Assembly: GCA_964514055.1 (NCBI GenBank)
Contig: CAZEPB010000017.1
Span: 1 to 34,629 of the forward strand
From: SG8-32-3 sp964514055
GTDB taxonomy: Archaea > Thermoproteota > Bathyarchaeia > Bathyarchaeales > Bathycorpusculaceae
Reading direction: 5' to 3'
Length of the DNA stretch: 34,629 nt
The notes under the pieces were generated by a model, which worked only from the letters and a program-made list of their open reading frames with translations, searched no databases and was not told where the DNA came from. The position numbers and the translations under genes were made by a program. Shown one piece after another: positions 23,275 through 30,671 of this stretch (positions are counted from its first letter, which is position 1; the number at the start of each line of letters is the position of its first letter).

Positions 23275-24054
23275 TCAAGCGGGTGACACCGTGACTATGT
23301 CTCCAACTTTAGTCTTGAATTTCTGGGCTGCGCTGCCTTGGTTTACGGATATTTCTAGAAAACCGTGGCTTCCGATTAAGGCTAAAGATTCGCGGGGTTT
23401 AGTTTCGCCGTAGGCTTTGCAAAACTTCAGTTGCAATTTATTACCGGCTAATTCCACATTCACCTTGCCTTTCACACGGTTCTGCGCCACTTCTCTCTGA
23501 TTTATGTTCGTAATTATGTTCCCGAAACCATCTACGTGCAAGACCTCTCCGAACAGCACACCGTTTTTTAGCGTGACTTTTGCGAACTCTGCCTCTGCGG
23601 CTTCGCGAATTTCAGGTCCAAACTTGGCGGGTTTCACTCCATTCAGCAAGTGGGCTGCGGCAGGTGCAAAAATGTCTCTTCCGTGGAATGTGCTGGAGAC
23701 TTTGGGCAACATGAATCGTGGATTCTTCAGTTCGTGAATGCTTTCTATGCCTTGTTTCTCAGCGGCTAAAACCAAGACGCCGTTGTCTGGCCCGACAAAA
23801 AAGCCCTGTTTTGTCTGAATCACGATTGGATGCCTTCGTGTGCCAACGCCTGGGTCGACAACCGCCACGTGAACTGAACCGTCTGGAAAGTATGGTGCAG
23901 CAGAAGCCAGCACGTAAGCACCCATTCGCATATTGAACTTTGTTATCTCATGAGTTACGTCAACTATTACGGCGTTTGGGCATATGCTTAAAATTGCAGC
24001 TTTCATTTCCGCCGCGTAAGGGTCTTTCAACCCAAAATCCGTCGTCAAGGTCAC
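23275..24054 (-). CDS. SAM hydroxide adenosyltransferase (S-adenosylmethionine hydrolase, DUF62)
   Basis: Members split S-adenosylmethionine with water into adenosine and methionine; some homologues use chloride or fluoride. The 259-residue protein has LTTDFGLKDPYAAEMKAAI, VDVTHEITKFNMRMGAYVL, VVDPGVGTRRHPI and HGRDIFAPAAAHL, followed by a C-terminal beta-barrel domain with DGFGNIITNI. The first usable start is GTG 24054. The only good Shine-Dalgarno (GGAGG) is 23 nt upstream, inside the end of the MoaD-like gene, so the true start is uncertain; related proteins begin just one or two residues earlier. Coupling to the upstream gene is likely. Confidence 0.92.
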   Translation of the reverse strand: MTLTTDFGLKDPYAAEMKAAILSICPNAVIVDVTHEITKFNMRMGAYVLASAAPYFPDGSVHVAVVDPGVGTRRHPIVIQTKQGFFVGPDNGVLVLAAEKQGIESIHELKNPRFMLPKVSSTFHGRDIFAPAAAHLLNGVKPAKFGPEIREAAEAEFAKVTLKNGVLFGEVLHVDGFGNIITNINQREVAQNRVKGKVNVELAGNKLQLKFCKAYGETKPRESLALIGSHGFLEISVNQGSAAQKFKTKVGDIVTVSPA

Positions 24055-24073
24055 AATCTTGGCGTGTACTCTC

Positions 24074-24367
24074 TTAACCTCCGTGCACGAAGGGAATAAG
24101 CACCACTTCGTCGCCGTCCTTCAATTTCGTCTCTAACCCGTCTAAGACGCTGATTTCCCTGCCGTTTACAAGTACCAAAGTGTTTGGTCTCGAGTCCTCA
24201 AACTGCTGGTCTATAAGGCTTCGCTTGAGCTCAGGCAGTTCCTTAATTATCTCGTCCATCAGCTCTCTTATGGCGACACGGCTTTTACAGCTCAAGGCAA
24301 GTTCTCCAGTGCCTGAAACATGACGCAAAGCACCGACAAACTTCACGCTTAATACCATCCTTCGCAT
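24074..24367 (-). CDS. MoaD/ThiS-type ubiquitin-like sulfur carrier or modifier
   Basis: The 97-residue protein has the beta-grasp pattern VKFVGALRHVSG, VLVNGREISVL, LKDGDEVVLIPFVHGG and ends in Gly-Gly, the site of adenylation and thiocarboxylation. It could be MoaD in molybdopterin synthesis, a tRNA-thiolation carrier or a small archaeal modifier (SAMP). No MoaE or ThiF-type partner is in the window. ATG 24367 is used; ATG 24358 is also possible. Confidence 0.88.
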   Translation of the reverse strand: MRRMVLSVKFVGALRHVSGTGELALSCKSRVAIRELMDEIIKELPELKRSLIDQQFEDSRPNTLVLVNGREISVLDGLETKLKDGDEVVLIPFVHGG

Positions 24368-24501
24368 CCAGCCTATGTTACAAACTGTAACGATCTAAGG
24401 CTAATAAACAGTTTCTTGATTTCTTTTTTTCGAGACGCGAACACCACTAAAAACATAAAGGAAGATCAAAAAGCGAAGCCGACAGCAAAGTGAGAGTTAA
24501 T

Positions 24502-24894
24502 TTAATTTTCAAAGCTTTCTTCAGTCAAAGTCTCCACGATGTCTGTGGCTATCTGGACCAGCGTGTCAGCCTGTTGCATCATTGCTTCGCCGTTTACCTC
24601 ATCCAGTTGCGTCAGCTGCTGAACGATGCCTTCGATTTCCATGAGAAAACGTAAAACTGAGTCGTTTGTGGGCTTGCCTTTTCCCACTTCTTCGCGTATG
24701 AGAACCTCTATGAAAGCGGGTTCGCCCAAGCTATAGTATATCGCGTTTCTGGCTTTCCTGATTGACTCCAACACCAGACTTGGAGCCATGTAGGGCACCT
24801 TTCTCGCCGCTTCCAACTCTGCCTTTGCCTCACGCAGGTACCTCAACGCCCATCCTCTTCTGTATCCATCCATCATAAGGGTTTCCTCATCCAA
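24502..24894 (-). CDS. Helical protein, HEPN-like, unknown function
   Basis: The 130-residue protein is predicted all-helical. The segment RYLREAKAELEAARKVPY followed by SLVLESIRKARNAIYYSLGE recalls HEPN domains, but the catalytic RX4-6H motif is absent, so RNase activity is not indicated. The acidic C-terminal half is a long helix pair. It lies directly downstream of S17e with a 6-nt gap and is probably cotranscribed, which hints at a ribosome-linked role; this is inference. Confidence 0.65.
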   Translation of the reverse strand: MDEETLMMDGYRRGWALRYLREAKAELEAARKVPYMAPSLVLESIRKARNAIYYSLGEPAFIEVLIREEVGKGKPTNDSVLRFLMEIEGIVQQLTQLDEVNGEAMMQQADTLVQIATDIVETLTEESFEN

Positions 24895-24900
24895 TTATGC

Positions 24901-25137
24901 CTAAGCTACGATCTCCTCTTCAACATTTTCGCTCGCCGAATCTGTTTGCGTTAAAGAAATGGTGTGTGTTATGTATCCAGCAACCTGATTTCTCACTTTA
25001 GTGGTCGCACCCTTCGTGAGATCGTCAACAGCATGTTTGTTGTCGTCAAAATTGCTGGAGAATTTATCTGGAAAACGTTCCATAAGTTCATTGGCTAACC
25101 GTTTGATGTGTTCCGTCTTAACTTTTCCCAAGTACAC
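24901..25137 (-). CDS. rps17e: Ribosomal protein S17e
   Basis: Small-subunit protein of 78 residues from GTG 25137. Typical S17e content: KVKTEHIKRLANELMERFPD, FSSNFDDNKHAVDDLTKG and VRNQVAGYITHTI, with a short acidic tail. GGAGG ends 5 nt before the GTG. A TTG three codons on would give the more family-typical MGKVKT and lies about 11 nt from the same site, so either start is possible. Confidence 0.94.
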   Translation of the reverse strand: MYLGKVKTEHIKRLANELMERFPDKFSSNFDDNKHAVDDLTKGATTKVRNQVAGYITHTISLTQTDSASENVEEEIVA

Positions 25138-25337
25138 GTTTTCCTCCGATTTTTATCGGCTTTTCATCCTCCACTGCTTTAAAGTGGAAAAGCAATCTTC
25201 AATAGAAGGAGAGGCTTAATTTAAGTTTACGCCTTGTGTATTCGGTTAACCTTCTCAGAAAGCTGAGGCGTACTTTTTGCGTTATTAAATATATAAAGGA
25301 GGAAAACAGAAAAGTCAGCAAGTGAAGGGTGAAAATT

Positions 25338-25559
25338 TTGCCTGTTCCTAAAGTAAAGAAAGGCAAGTGGTCTAAAGAGCGAGAAAGAACTAAATCTGGA
25401 AGATGGAGAAAAAAGCGGTCTGATGCGGATCAGCCGAAGAAGCCTAAACGTTCAACTCGTAAGTACGTTTTAGCCATAGCCATTATCGGGGCGATAGTTA
25501 TAGTGGTTGTAGTGCTTTACTTCCTTTTCCCAGGGCTGTTTGACTGGATCAAATTCTAA
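25338..25559 (+). CDS. Small basic tail-anchored membrane protein, unknown function
   Basis: The 73-residue protein has a very basic soluble part (residues 1-43, many Lys/Arg; KKGKWSKERERTKSGRWRKK) and one hydrophobic segment (YVLAIAIIGAIVIVVVVLYF), then a short end. The topology resembles Sec61 beta-type tail anchors, but the Sec61 beta motif is absent. TTG 25338 was chosen because AGGGTG lies 6 nt upstream; GTG 25329 is in frame but overlaps that site. Not a recognised family. Confidence 0.65.
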   Translation: MPVPKVKKGKWSKERERTKSGRWRKKRSDADQPKKPKRSTRKYVLAIAIIGAIVIVVVVLYFLFPGLFDWIKF

Positions 25560-25573
25560 ACTCTCAACTGCGG

Positions 25574-26353
25574 CTAATTCAGCTTTATACCGAAGAAGTT
25601 CTCGAAGTTTTTAGCTATTTGGTCGGCAACATCAACAACAGCCATATTTTTGACCTCGGCCACAGCCTCAACCACGGTACGTATAAACGCAGGTCTCGTC
25701 AACTTGCCTTTAAAAGGAGGCTTGTAGTAAGTCACTGGTCCATCGGTTTCAGTTAACAAGTTTGTCAGCGGCACTTTTTTCACTACGTGGCGTATGCCAT
25801 TGGAGTAGGCTACTGGTGGTCCTTCGGTGATGAAGTATCCGTGTTCCACGGCTTTATACAATGCGCCCATGGGGTGGCTGAACCAGTGCAGCAGAACCCG
25901 CTTAAGATTGTAGGATGGAAGCATGTCCACAATTTGGGCTGTGGTTCCGCGCGAGTGAATTATGACTGGGAGGTCAAGCTTTTCAGCTGAGCGTAGCATC
26001 TTGTCGAAAACCATCAGTTGCTGTTCCCATACGGTCTCGTACTTGTAGTCCAGCCCAATTTCGCCTATGGCTGCGACAGCCTTTTTCTGGTGTTGCTTAT
26101 AAATCAGGTCCAGTGTTTCTTCAAGCTCATGTTCTTTCAACACATTCACGTTCCAGGGGTGAACGCCCAAGGCAGGATAAACCGTGTCAGGGTATTTTTC
26201 AGCTAGTTTGAGGCTGCCGATGCTTGTTTCAAGGTCCATGGAGTTCGAAACCAACGCCACAACGTTGGCGTTTTTAGCTTCCGCCACAAGCTCATCTACA
26301 CAATCAGCGTATTCTGCGTCGGAAAGGTGAACGTGCGCATCAACCAACTTCAT
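25574..26353 (-). CDS. TatD family metal-dependent hydrolase
   Basis: The 259-residue TIM-barrel protein has the TatD pattern: HxH at His7 and His9 (VDAHVHLSD), Glu in IGEIGLDYKYE, a His ligand in VIIHSRG, another in LLHWFSHP and Asp in TETDGP. TatD enzymes are 3'-5' DNA exonucleases or deoxyribonucleases; archaeal substrates are not firmly known. It converges with the small membrane protein gene, with a 14-nt gap. Confidence 0.93.
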   Translation of the reverse strand: MKLVDAHVHLSDAEYADCVDELVAEAKNANVVALVSNSMDLETSIGSLKLAEKYPDTVYPALGVHPWNVNVLKEHELEETLDLIYKQHQKKAVAAIGEIGLDYKYETVWEQQLMVFDKMLRSAEKLDLPVIIHSRGTTAQIVDMLPSYNLKRVLLHWFSHPMGALYKAVEHGYFITEGPPVAYSNGIRHVVKKVPLTNLLTETDGPVTYYKPPFKGKLTRPAFIRTVVEAVAEVKNMAVVDVADQIAKNFENFFGIKLN

Positions 26354-26507
26354 TTTGGGTCCTTAGCCGCCATTATCAGCTAAGGCGTTTTTATAATTTT
26401 CTTCTTTATGTGAATACTTTCGATGGTAAACGGTAATTTAAAGAAGTACAAGACAAAAAAGGTTAAATACAGCTTTAAAAAGAAAAAGAAGCGACGGAGA
26501 AGTCTTT

Positions 26508-26729
26508 ATGACTGATTTAGAATTAGCTGTAGCTCCCATGCACAGGTTGTGCAAGAAGGCGGGAGCGGACAGAGTAAGTGAAGCCGCAGCGAAAGAACTG
26601 GCGAAGGCATTAGAAGAAATCGGCGTAAAAATTGCAAAAGAAGCATTGGATTTTGCCATGCACGCTGGACGCAAGACCATCAAAGCTGAAGACATAGAGA
26701 TAGCCGCTAAAAAAGTCATGGGAAAATAA
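26508..26729 (+). CDS. Archaeal histone
   Basis: The 73-residue protein is a single histone fold: LAVAPMHRLCKKAGADRVSE, then a long helix KELAKALEEIGVKIAKEALD, then GRKTIKAEDIEIAAKKV. It packs DNA into nucleosome-like or hypernucleosome fibres. GGAG lies 9 nt before ATG 26508 and an A/T-rich TATA-like tract at about 26463-26482. There is no long tail. It is a single-gene unit with a T-rich terminator after the stop. Confidence 0.96.
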   Translation: MTDLELAVAPMHRLCKKAGADRVSEAAAKELAKALEEIGVKIAKEALDFAMHAGRKTIKAEDIEIAAKKVMGK

Positions 26730-26736
26730 ATTCCCT

Positions 26737-26751
26737 CTTTCTTTTTTGTTT
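26737..26751 (+). terminator. T-rich terminator after the histone gene
   Basis: CTTTCTTTTTTGTTTCC begins within 10 nt of the histone stop. Pyrimidine tracts with T-runs of five or more are the standard archaeal intrinsic terminator. Confidence 0.5.
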
Positions 26752-26763
26752 CCGTTTGTAGAA

Positions 26764-26825
26764 CTAGCGCTCGGAAAAGACTATAGCCCCCTTATATATA
26801 GGTTGAAACGTTTAGTGAACTGTTG
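26764..26825 (-). repeat. Dispersed promoter-like element, copy D
   Basis: On the minus strand: AGTTCACTAAACGTTTCAAC, TATA tract CTATATATAAG (26801-26791), GGGGGCTATAGTCTTTTCC, GAGC (26772-26769) and GCTAG. GAGC lies 26 nt from the TATA centre. Its tail matches copy B. It lies between the convergent 3' ends of the histone and the surface-protein genes and would drive an RNA antisense to the end of the histone gene. Confidence 0.8.
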
Positions 26826-27035
26826 CTTCTATCTGTTCCAAAAGAAATTGAAGGGATTGCTGGGGCTCTGGACAACCGAAATATAGGAGAAAAGAGAAAT
26901 GAAAATTCCGACGGCTGCTACCCCATCGTGAATTTGAAGCCAGAGCCCTCTCAGCCCCGTTTCTCCCCTTAAGCCCATGCAAACTGTGACCCCGAAAAAA
27001 AATGGGGGAAGATAGTTTTGTTTTCTGTTGGTTGG
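26826..27035. other. Intergenic region with GC-rich inverted repeat and G-quadruplex motif
   Basis: This is the main part of the only gap of more than 300 nt. No gene was found. It holds an inverted repeat GGGCTCTGG (26863-26871) and CCAGAGCCC (26940-26948), with a nested AAATTC/GAATTT stem inside. On the minus strand a four-tract G-run (GGG, GGGG, GGGG, GGG at 26976-26946, loops of 5-6 nt) follows. The terminator of the surface-protein gene is at the right side. It is distinctly more GC-rich than other gaps, which suggests a structured RNA. Confidence 0.45.
26990..27007 (-). terminator. Hairpin with T8 loop after the surface-protein gene
   Basis: On the minus strand, 29 nt past the stop codon, CCCC-ATTTTTTTTC-GGGG forms a 4-bp GC stem around eight T residues. 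The T8 run alone would be enough to terminate archaeal transcription. Confidence 0.55.
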
Positions 27036-29651
27036 CTATCGCTTTCTGAGCATCAGAATGATGACTAAGCCGATTATGACTATGGCTATGATTGCTGTGA
27101 TTCCCGTACCTAAGACGTACGTGTCCGTCATCGGTGCCGGCGGCTCTGTCGGTCCTGGAGTAGCCTCGGGAGCTTCCATCACGGTGAAAGAAGTCTCAGC
27201 TTGGGAAGGCCAGTAGCCGTTAGTTCCTTCGAAAGTAGCCCACACCTTGAAATCACCTGGAATCTCAGGAACCCATGTGTAAGTGAAGAATCCGTTAGCA
27301 TCAGTCGTTGCCGTGCCTATTACTCTGCAGTTGTCGTTCGAGTCAAGAACGCTTAACGTGACGTCAACGCCTACCACATCAGATGGACGTGGCCTCTGCA
27401 TGTAGACGTACTCCATCCAGTCGCTCATGCTATCGTCAGAAACTGCCGGAACACCATACGGGAACCGAGCAGCCTGCTCATCCTGTGTTGTACCCGCAGC
27501 TATGTCAATTACCGTACCTTTAATCACAACAGGCGTATCAAACGCCGCTGCAGTGTCAGGCGCCGAAACCGTAGTAGCGCTGGGTCCTCTGCCAACAACG
27601 TAAATCTGGTTGTCGTAGCCGTTCATGAAGGTCGTGAAGCCGTCTGCGATAGCCTGAGTCCAACTTGAACCGTAGTCTGAAAGCGTCCAAAGCTCCGTTC
27701 CGTCAGTAGCGTTAACAGCTCGCGTTCTTGCACCCTTGTAAATCGGCGTGTTAACAGTGTGCTCAATAACCGACGTGTAAACTACTCCGTTGCCAATAGC
27801 CTCGATCATAGTTGGATAACGACCGTAAGCCATTTGAGCACCAGCGCTAGTGCTGTTGCCCTCGCCGCCGTTACCATAAGTCCACACTAAGTCTCCAGTC
27901 GCAGCTTCATAACAGTACACTATTCCTGCGTGTCCACTGAAGTAGAAGTTACCGTCAGCAAAGAAAACGAGCGATGAACCGCCGAAATCGTTGCCGTAGT
28001 AGTCAAACGCTGTTGAACCTCCACTTGGACCCCACATTTTCTCGCCTGTTCTCAAGTTGTAACCTACCCACTGCATAGTTTCCTTATGGCTCTCAACGAA
28101 TACACCAGTTTCAGGGTCAGCTCCGGACACAAAGACAGTGATGCCGCCTGCTGGCGCATTAAATGTCTTACGCCAAAGCACCGAACCCAGTGAACCCTTA
28201 GATTTGTCGAGATTGACAGCAAAGTACGTGTAGGGATCGCTGCTTATTGGTCTACCAAATGTGGAAGGCGAATCGCCTGTAGGCAGAGTGCCATTGTAGC
28301 AAAGCATTATATCTTCACTGTAAGCTGCAACCACCGTGAAATCGAGTGACATCCCAAATGGTCCCGCCGCCACCATAGTGTTAGCCCATGGTACCGAAAC
28401 GTTCCAGTCATAACGGTCTGGTGTGCTTGCGTCGACTTCGGCTGGAATTTGACCAGTTGCCATCCTGCCAGTATTCGCTAGTTTGGACGAGTTCCACTGT
28501 AGCAAACGGTAGTCGGGATTCGTGCTGTTGCCTGCGTTTGCAAAGACGTACTGCAAGTATTCTCCTTGTGGACCCATTGCTTTTGCGCCTGAGGGAACGT
28601 TAGTTGCGTTGAACAGCCAGTTTCCTGTGTCTGCATCATATCCCATCCACGTACCAGAGGGTACTGGGCTTCCCCGACCTGCAGCTGCAACTAAAATTGG
28701 TTGCATTACTCCGTGGTAGTCCACGGTCTGATAAGAGTAGATGTAGCCGAATGTCGGGGTAGGTACATCAGTCCGCGACCAAAGAAGTTCTCCTGCACGC
28801 AAGTCAACGCAGATAGTTGGACCACTCTGGGCACCCCAAGCACCTAGTGGTTCCTTGTAGAATAGTTTTCCAGCCATGATTATCGGATTGCCCCACCTCA
28901 TAGAGTATGCAGTGCCTTCGAAGTATGTGTCTCCCGAAGTGAGTAGATCTTCACCTCCGACGACTCCTCCAGTCTGAAGCGGTCTAGTCCACATGACGTG
29001 AGCAGTTTGAGAGCCCACCGCACCAGAAATTGCAACGTTGGTTGCGAAGTTAAAGGATCTGAACTCTGGAGAGCCTGTGCCAAGCCAGTTTGAGGAAATG
29101 CTCCACCAGTCAGTGTTTTCACCGTAGATTGGTCGCGTCCAGTATTCAGCGGGAAGCGGATAGCCATATATGGTAATTATCGGTTCTTCCTGCACAGTAA
29201 GTGTTGTCGTTGCGCTGCTAGCTAAATAAGTGTCGTTCTGGTAGTTATCATCCCAAGTGTACACTTGTTCAGGAAACTCAAACAAGAAGGTGTATTCGCC
29301 GACTTTGTTAGGAGTGTAGCCAGTGTACTGTGATGACGTAGTGTCCCAGACGATATCCCAAGTTTTTATTTCTGTGTCGCCGTCAGGGTCTGTAATAGTG
29401 AGCTTGTAGTCGTGGAATCGGATGTCATTGTTGTATGCTGCTGCTCCTCTTCCGCCTGGTGTTTTGTCAACCCACATTATAACGTCTACTTCCTGACCGA
29501 CGCCAACAGGGTTAGGTGCAACATTGATGAAGGCAAAAGTTGTGATGTCTATTGGAGGGTCACGCGCGTTAGCTGCTGGCATAGCAACTATAGAAACAGC
29601 CATAGCAAATATCAGAAATAAAGCGATCGCGATAGCTTTAGCAATTTTCAT
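27036..29651 (-). CDS. Secreted, membrane-anchored PQQ-type beta-propeller surface protein
   Basis: An 871-residue exported protein. Residues 1-29 form a signal peptide (basic MKIAK, hydrophobic core, end near MPAANA). An Ig-like region follows (PNPVGVGQEVDVIMW to about 150). Next comes a large propeller with PQQ-type repeats: DLRAGELLWSRTD, DADTGNWLFNATN, NLRTGEKMWGPSG, EAATGDLVWTYGN and NATDGTELWTLSD. A second Ig-like domain (VDVTLSVLDSNDN to VWATFEGTNGYWP), a Pro/Thr linker and a C-terminal transmembrane helix with RKR finish it. Several NxS/T sequons suggest N-glycosylation. It is probably a cell-envelope or S-layer component; a catalytic role is not shown. GGAG precedes ATG 29651, with a TATA-like TTTTTAAACA near 29697-29707. 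Confidence 0.85.
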   Translation of the reverse strand: MKIAKAIAIALFLIFAMAVSIVAMPAANARDPPIDITTFAFINVAPNPVGVGQEVDVIMWVDKTPGGRGAAAYNNDIRFHDYKLTITDPDGDTEIKTWDIVWDTTSSQYTGYTPNKVGEYTFLFEFPEQVYTWDDNYQNDTYLASSATTTLTVQEEPIITIYGYPLPAEYWTRPIYGENTDWWSISSNWLGTGSPEFRSFNFATNVAISGAVGSQTAHVMWTRPLQTGGVVGGEDLLTSGDTYFEGTAYSMRWGNPIIMAGKLFYKEPLGAWGAQSGPTICVDLRAGELLWSRTDVPTPTFGYIYSYQTVDYHGVMQPILVAAAGRGSPVPSGTWMGYDADTGNWLFNATNVPSGAKAMGPQGEYLQYVFANAGNSTNPDYRLLQWNSSKLANTGRMATGQIPAEVDASTPDRYDWNVSVPWANTMVAAGPFGMSLDFTVVAAYSEDIMLCYNGTLPTGDSPSTFGRPISSDPYTYFAVNLDKSKGSLGSVLWRKTFNAPAGGITVFVSGADPETGVFVESHKETMQWVGYNLRTGEKMWGPSGGSTAFDYYGNDFGGSSLVFFADGNFYFSGHAGIVYCYEAATGDLVWTYGNGGEGNSTSAGAQMAYGRYPTMIEAIGNGVVYTSVIEHTVNTPIYKGARTRAVNATDGTELWTLSDYGSSWTQAIADGFTTFMNGYDNQIYVVGRGPSATTVSAPDTAAAFDTPVVIKGTVIDIAAGTTQDEQAARFPYGVPAVSDDSMSDWMEYVYMQRPRPSDVVGVDVTLSVLDSNDNCRVIGTATTDANGFFTYTWVPEIPGDFKVWATFEGTNGYWPSQAETSFTVMEAPEATPGPTEPPAPMTDTYVLGTGITAIIAIVIIGLVIILMLRKR

Positions 29652-29712
29652 TTTTTCTTCTCCTTTTTTTGTGATGGGGCACTATTGTGAGAAGAGTGTT
29701 TAAAAACTGGCT

Positions 29713-29727
29713 AGTACGCTCTGTACT
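29713..29727. promoter_or_regulatory. Palindrome between divergent promoters (candidate operator)
   Basis: AGTAC-N5-GTACT is a perfect 5-bp palindrome placed between the surface-protein promoter (minus) and the TrmB-like gene (plus, TATA-like CTTAAATGC near 29738-29746). It could be an operator used by the adjacent regulator. The evidence is position and symmetry only. Confidence 0.35.
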
Positions 29728-29795
29728 GTCAGAAAAGCTTAAATGCAATACGAGGAAGGGTACAGCTACAACCCAAATAAACTGAAAGGTGACAA

Positions 29796-30602
29796 ATGAA
29801 TAACCAAGACATCGGAGTCAACATATTCACTCAGTTAGGCTTAACCATTCGTCAGGCTGAGGTATATCTAGCAATAGTCAAATTAGGACAACCCACAGCA
29901 AAGTCAATCGCTCAAACCCTGCAAATAGCCCGAGCAGAAGTTTACCGCGCAACACCTGAACTCCAAAGGCTCGGTCTAATTAAAAAAATTATAACCAAGC
30001 CATTTTCCTTCCAAGCCACCCCACTATCTGAAGGACTCTCAATTTTGGTAGAACTAAACGCCGAAAAACACAAGGAAATCCGAAACGAAGCGAAACAATT
30101 TCTCCGAAACTTCAAAAATCACTACCTGGAAAAACCAAACCAAGAAAACGCATACTACTTAACATTGGGATTAAAACCTGTAGGCCGCCAATATTTAAGA
30201 GACCTATCAAAAGTCCAAAAGACCAAAGATTGCATTTTAGAGTGGAGAACCGTTCTAGCTCTGATTAATAGAGACTTTGGATATATCAAGGAAGCCTTAG
30301 AAAGAGGCGTAAAAATGCGTTACATTACAAATATACCTAAAGGCACGAAAGCGCCACAAATCATCCAGAACTTAATGAAAACGGGTTCCTTTGAAGTGAA
30401 ATCCGCTTCGACGACTCAAAAGGCAAGCATAGACATATTTGACAAAAAACTTGTCCACTTTGTTACCTTACCAAACTGTAATCCGAAGGAAATTAAAGTT
30501 TTACGATCAGACTGCTTTGCAATGGCAACTTTGATACAAGACTATTTTGAACTGAAATGGCAGTCAGCAACGACACCGTCTTGGCACCAAAAACAAAACT
30601 GA
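29796..30602 (+). CDS. TrmB-type transcriptional regulator
   Basis: The N-terminal winged helix (LGLTIRQAEVYLAIVKLGQP, SIAQTLQIARAEVYRATPEL, RLGLIKKI) is characteristic of TrmB-family regulators. A helical linker and a C-terminal alpha/beta domain follow, with KMRYITNIPKGTKAP and a phospholipase-D-like fold seen in some TrmB proteins. Length 268. GGTGA lies 4 nt before ATG 29796. It is divergent from the surface-protein gene and shares its upstream region. Effector and targets are unknown. Confidence 0.85.
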   Translation: MNNQDIGVNIFTQLGLTIRQAEVYLAIVKLGQPTAKSIAQTLQIARAEVYRATPELQRLGLIKKIITKPFSFQATPLSEGLSILVELNAEKHKEIRNEAKQFLRNFKNHYLEKPNQENAYYLTLGLKPVGRQYLRDLSKVQKTKDCILEWRTVLALINRDFGYIKEALERGVKMRYITNIPKGTKAPQIIQNLMKTGSFEVKSASTTQKASIDIFDKKLVHFVTLPNCNPKEIKVLRSDCFAMATLIQDYFELKWQSATTPSWHQKQN

Positions 30603-30671
30603 AGCAGAAATTTAAGAGGATTTCTAGGCTGCGGCGTATAAAAGTTAGCATCTATGAATACTAACCTCAAA

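Noticed and set aside
25338..25559. Sec61 beta homologue
   Set aside because: The topology is similar, but the conserved motif ahead of the membrane helix is absent.
26850..26990. Possible tRNA gene (minus strand has a box-B-like GCTTCAAATTC and GC-rich flanks)
   Set aside because: The arms around the putative T-loop do not pair, and no acceptor or anticodon stem can be built.
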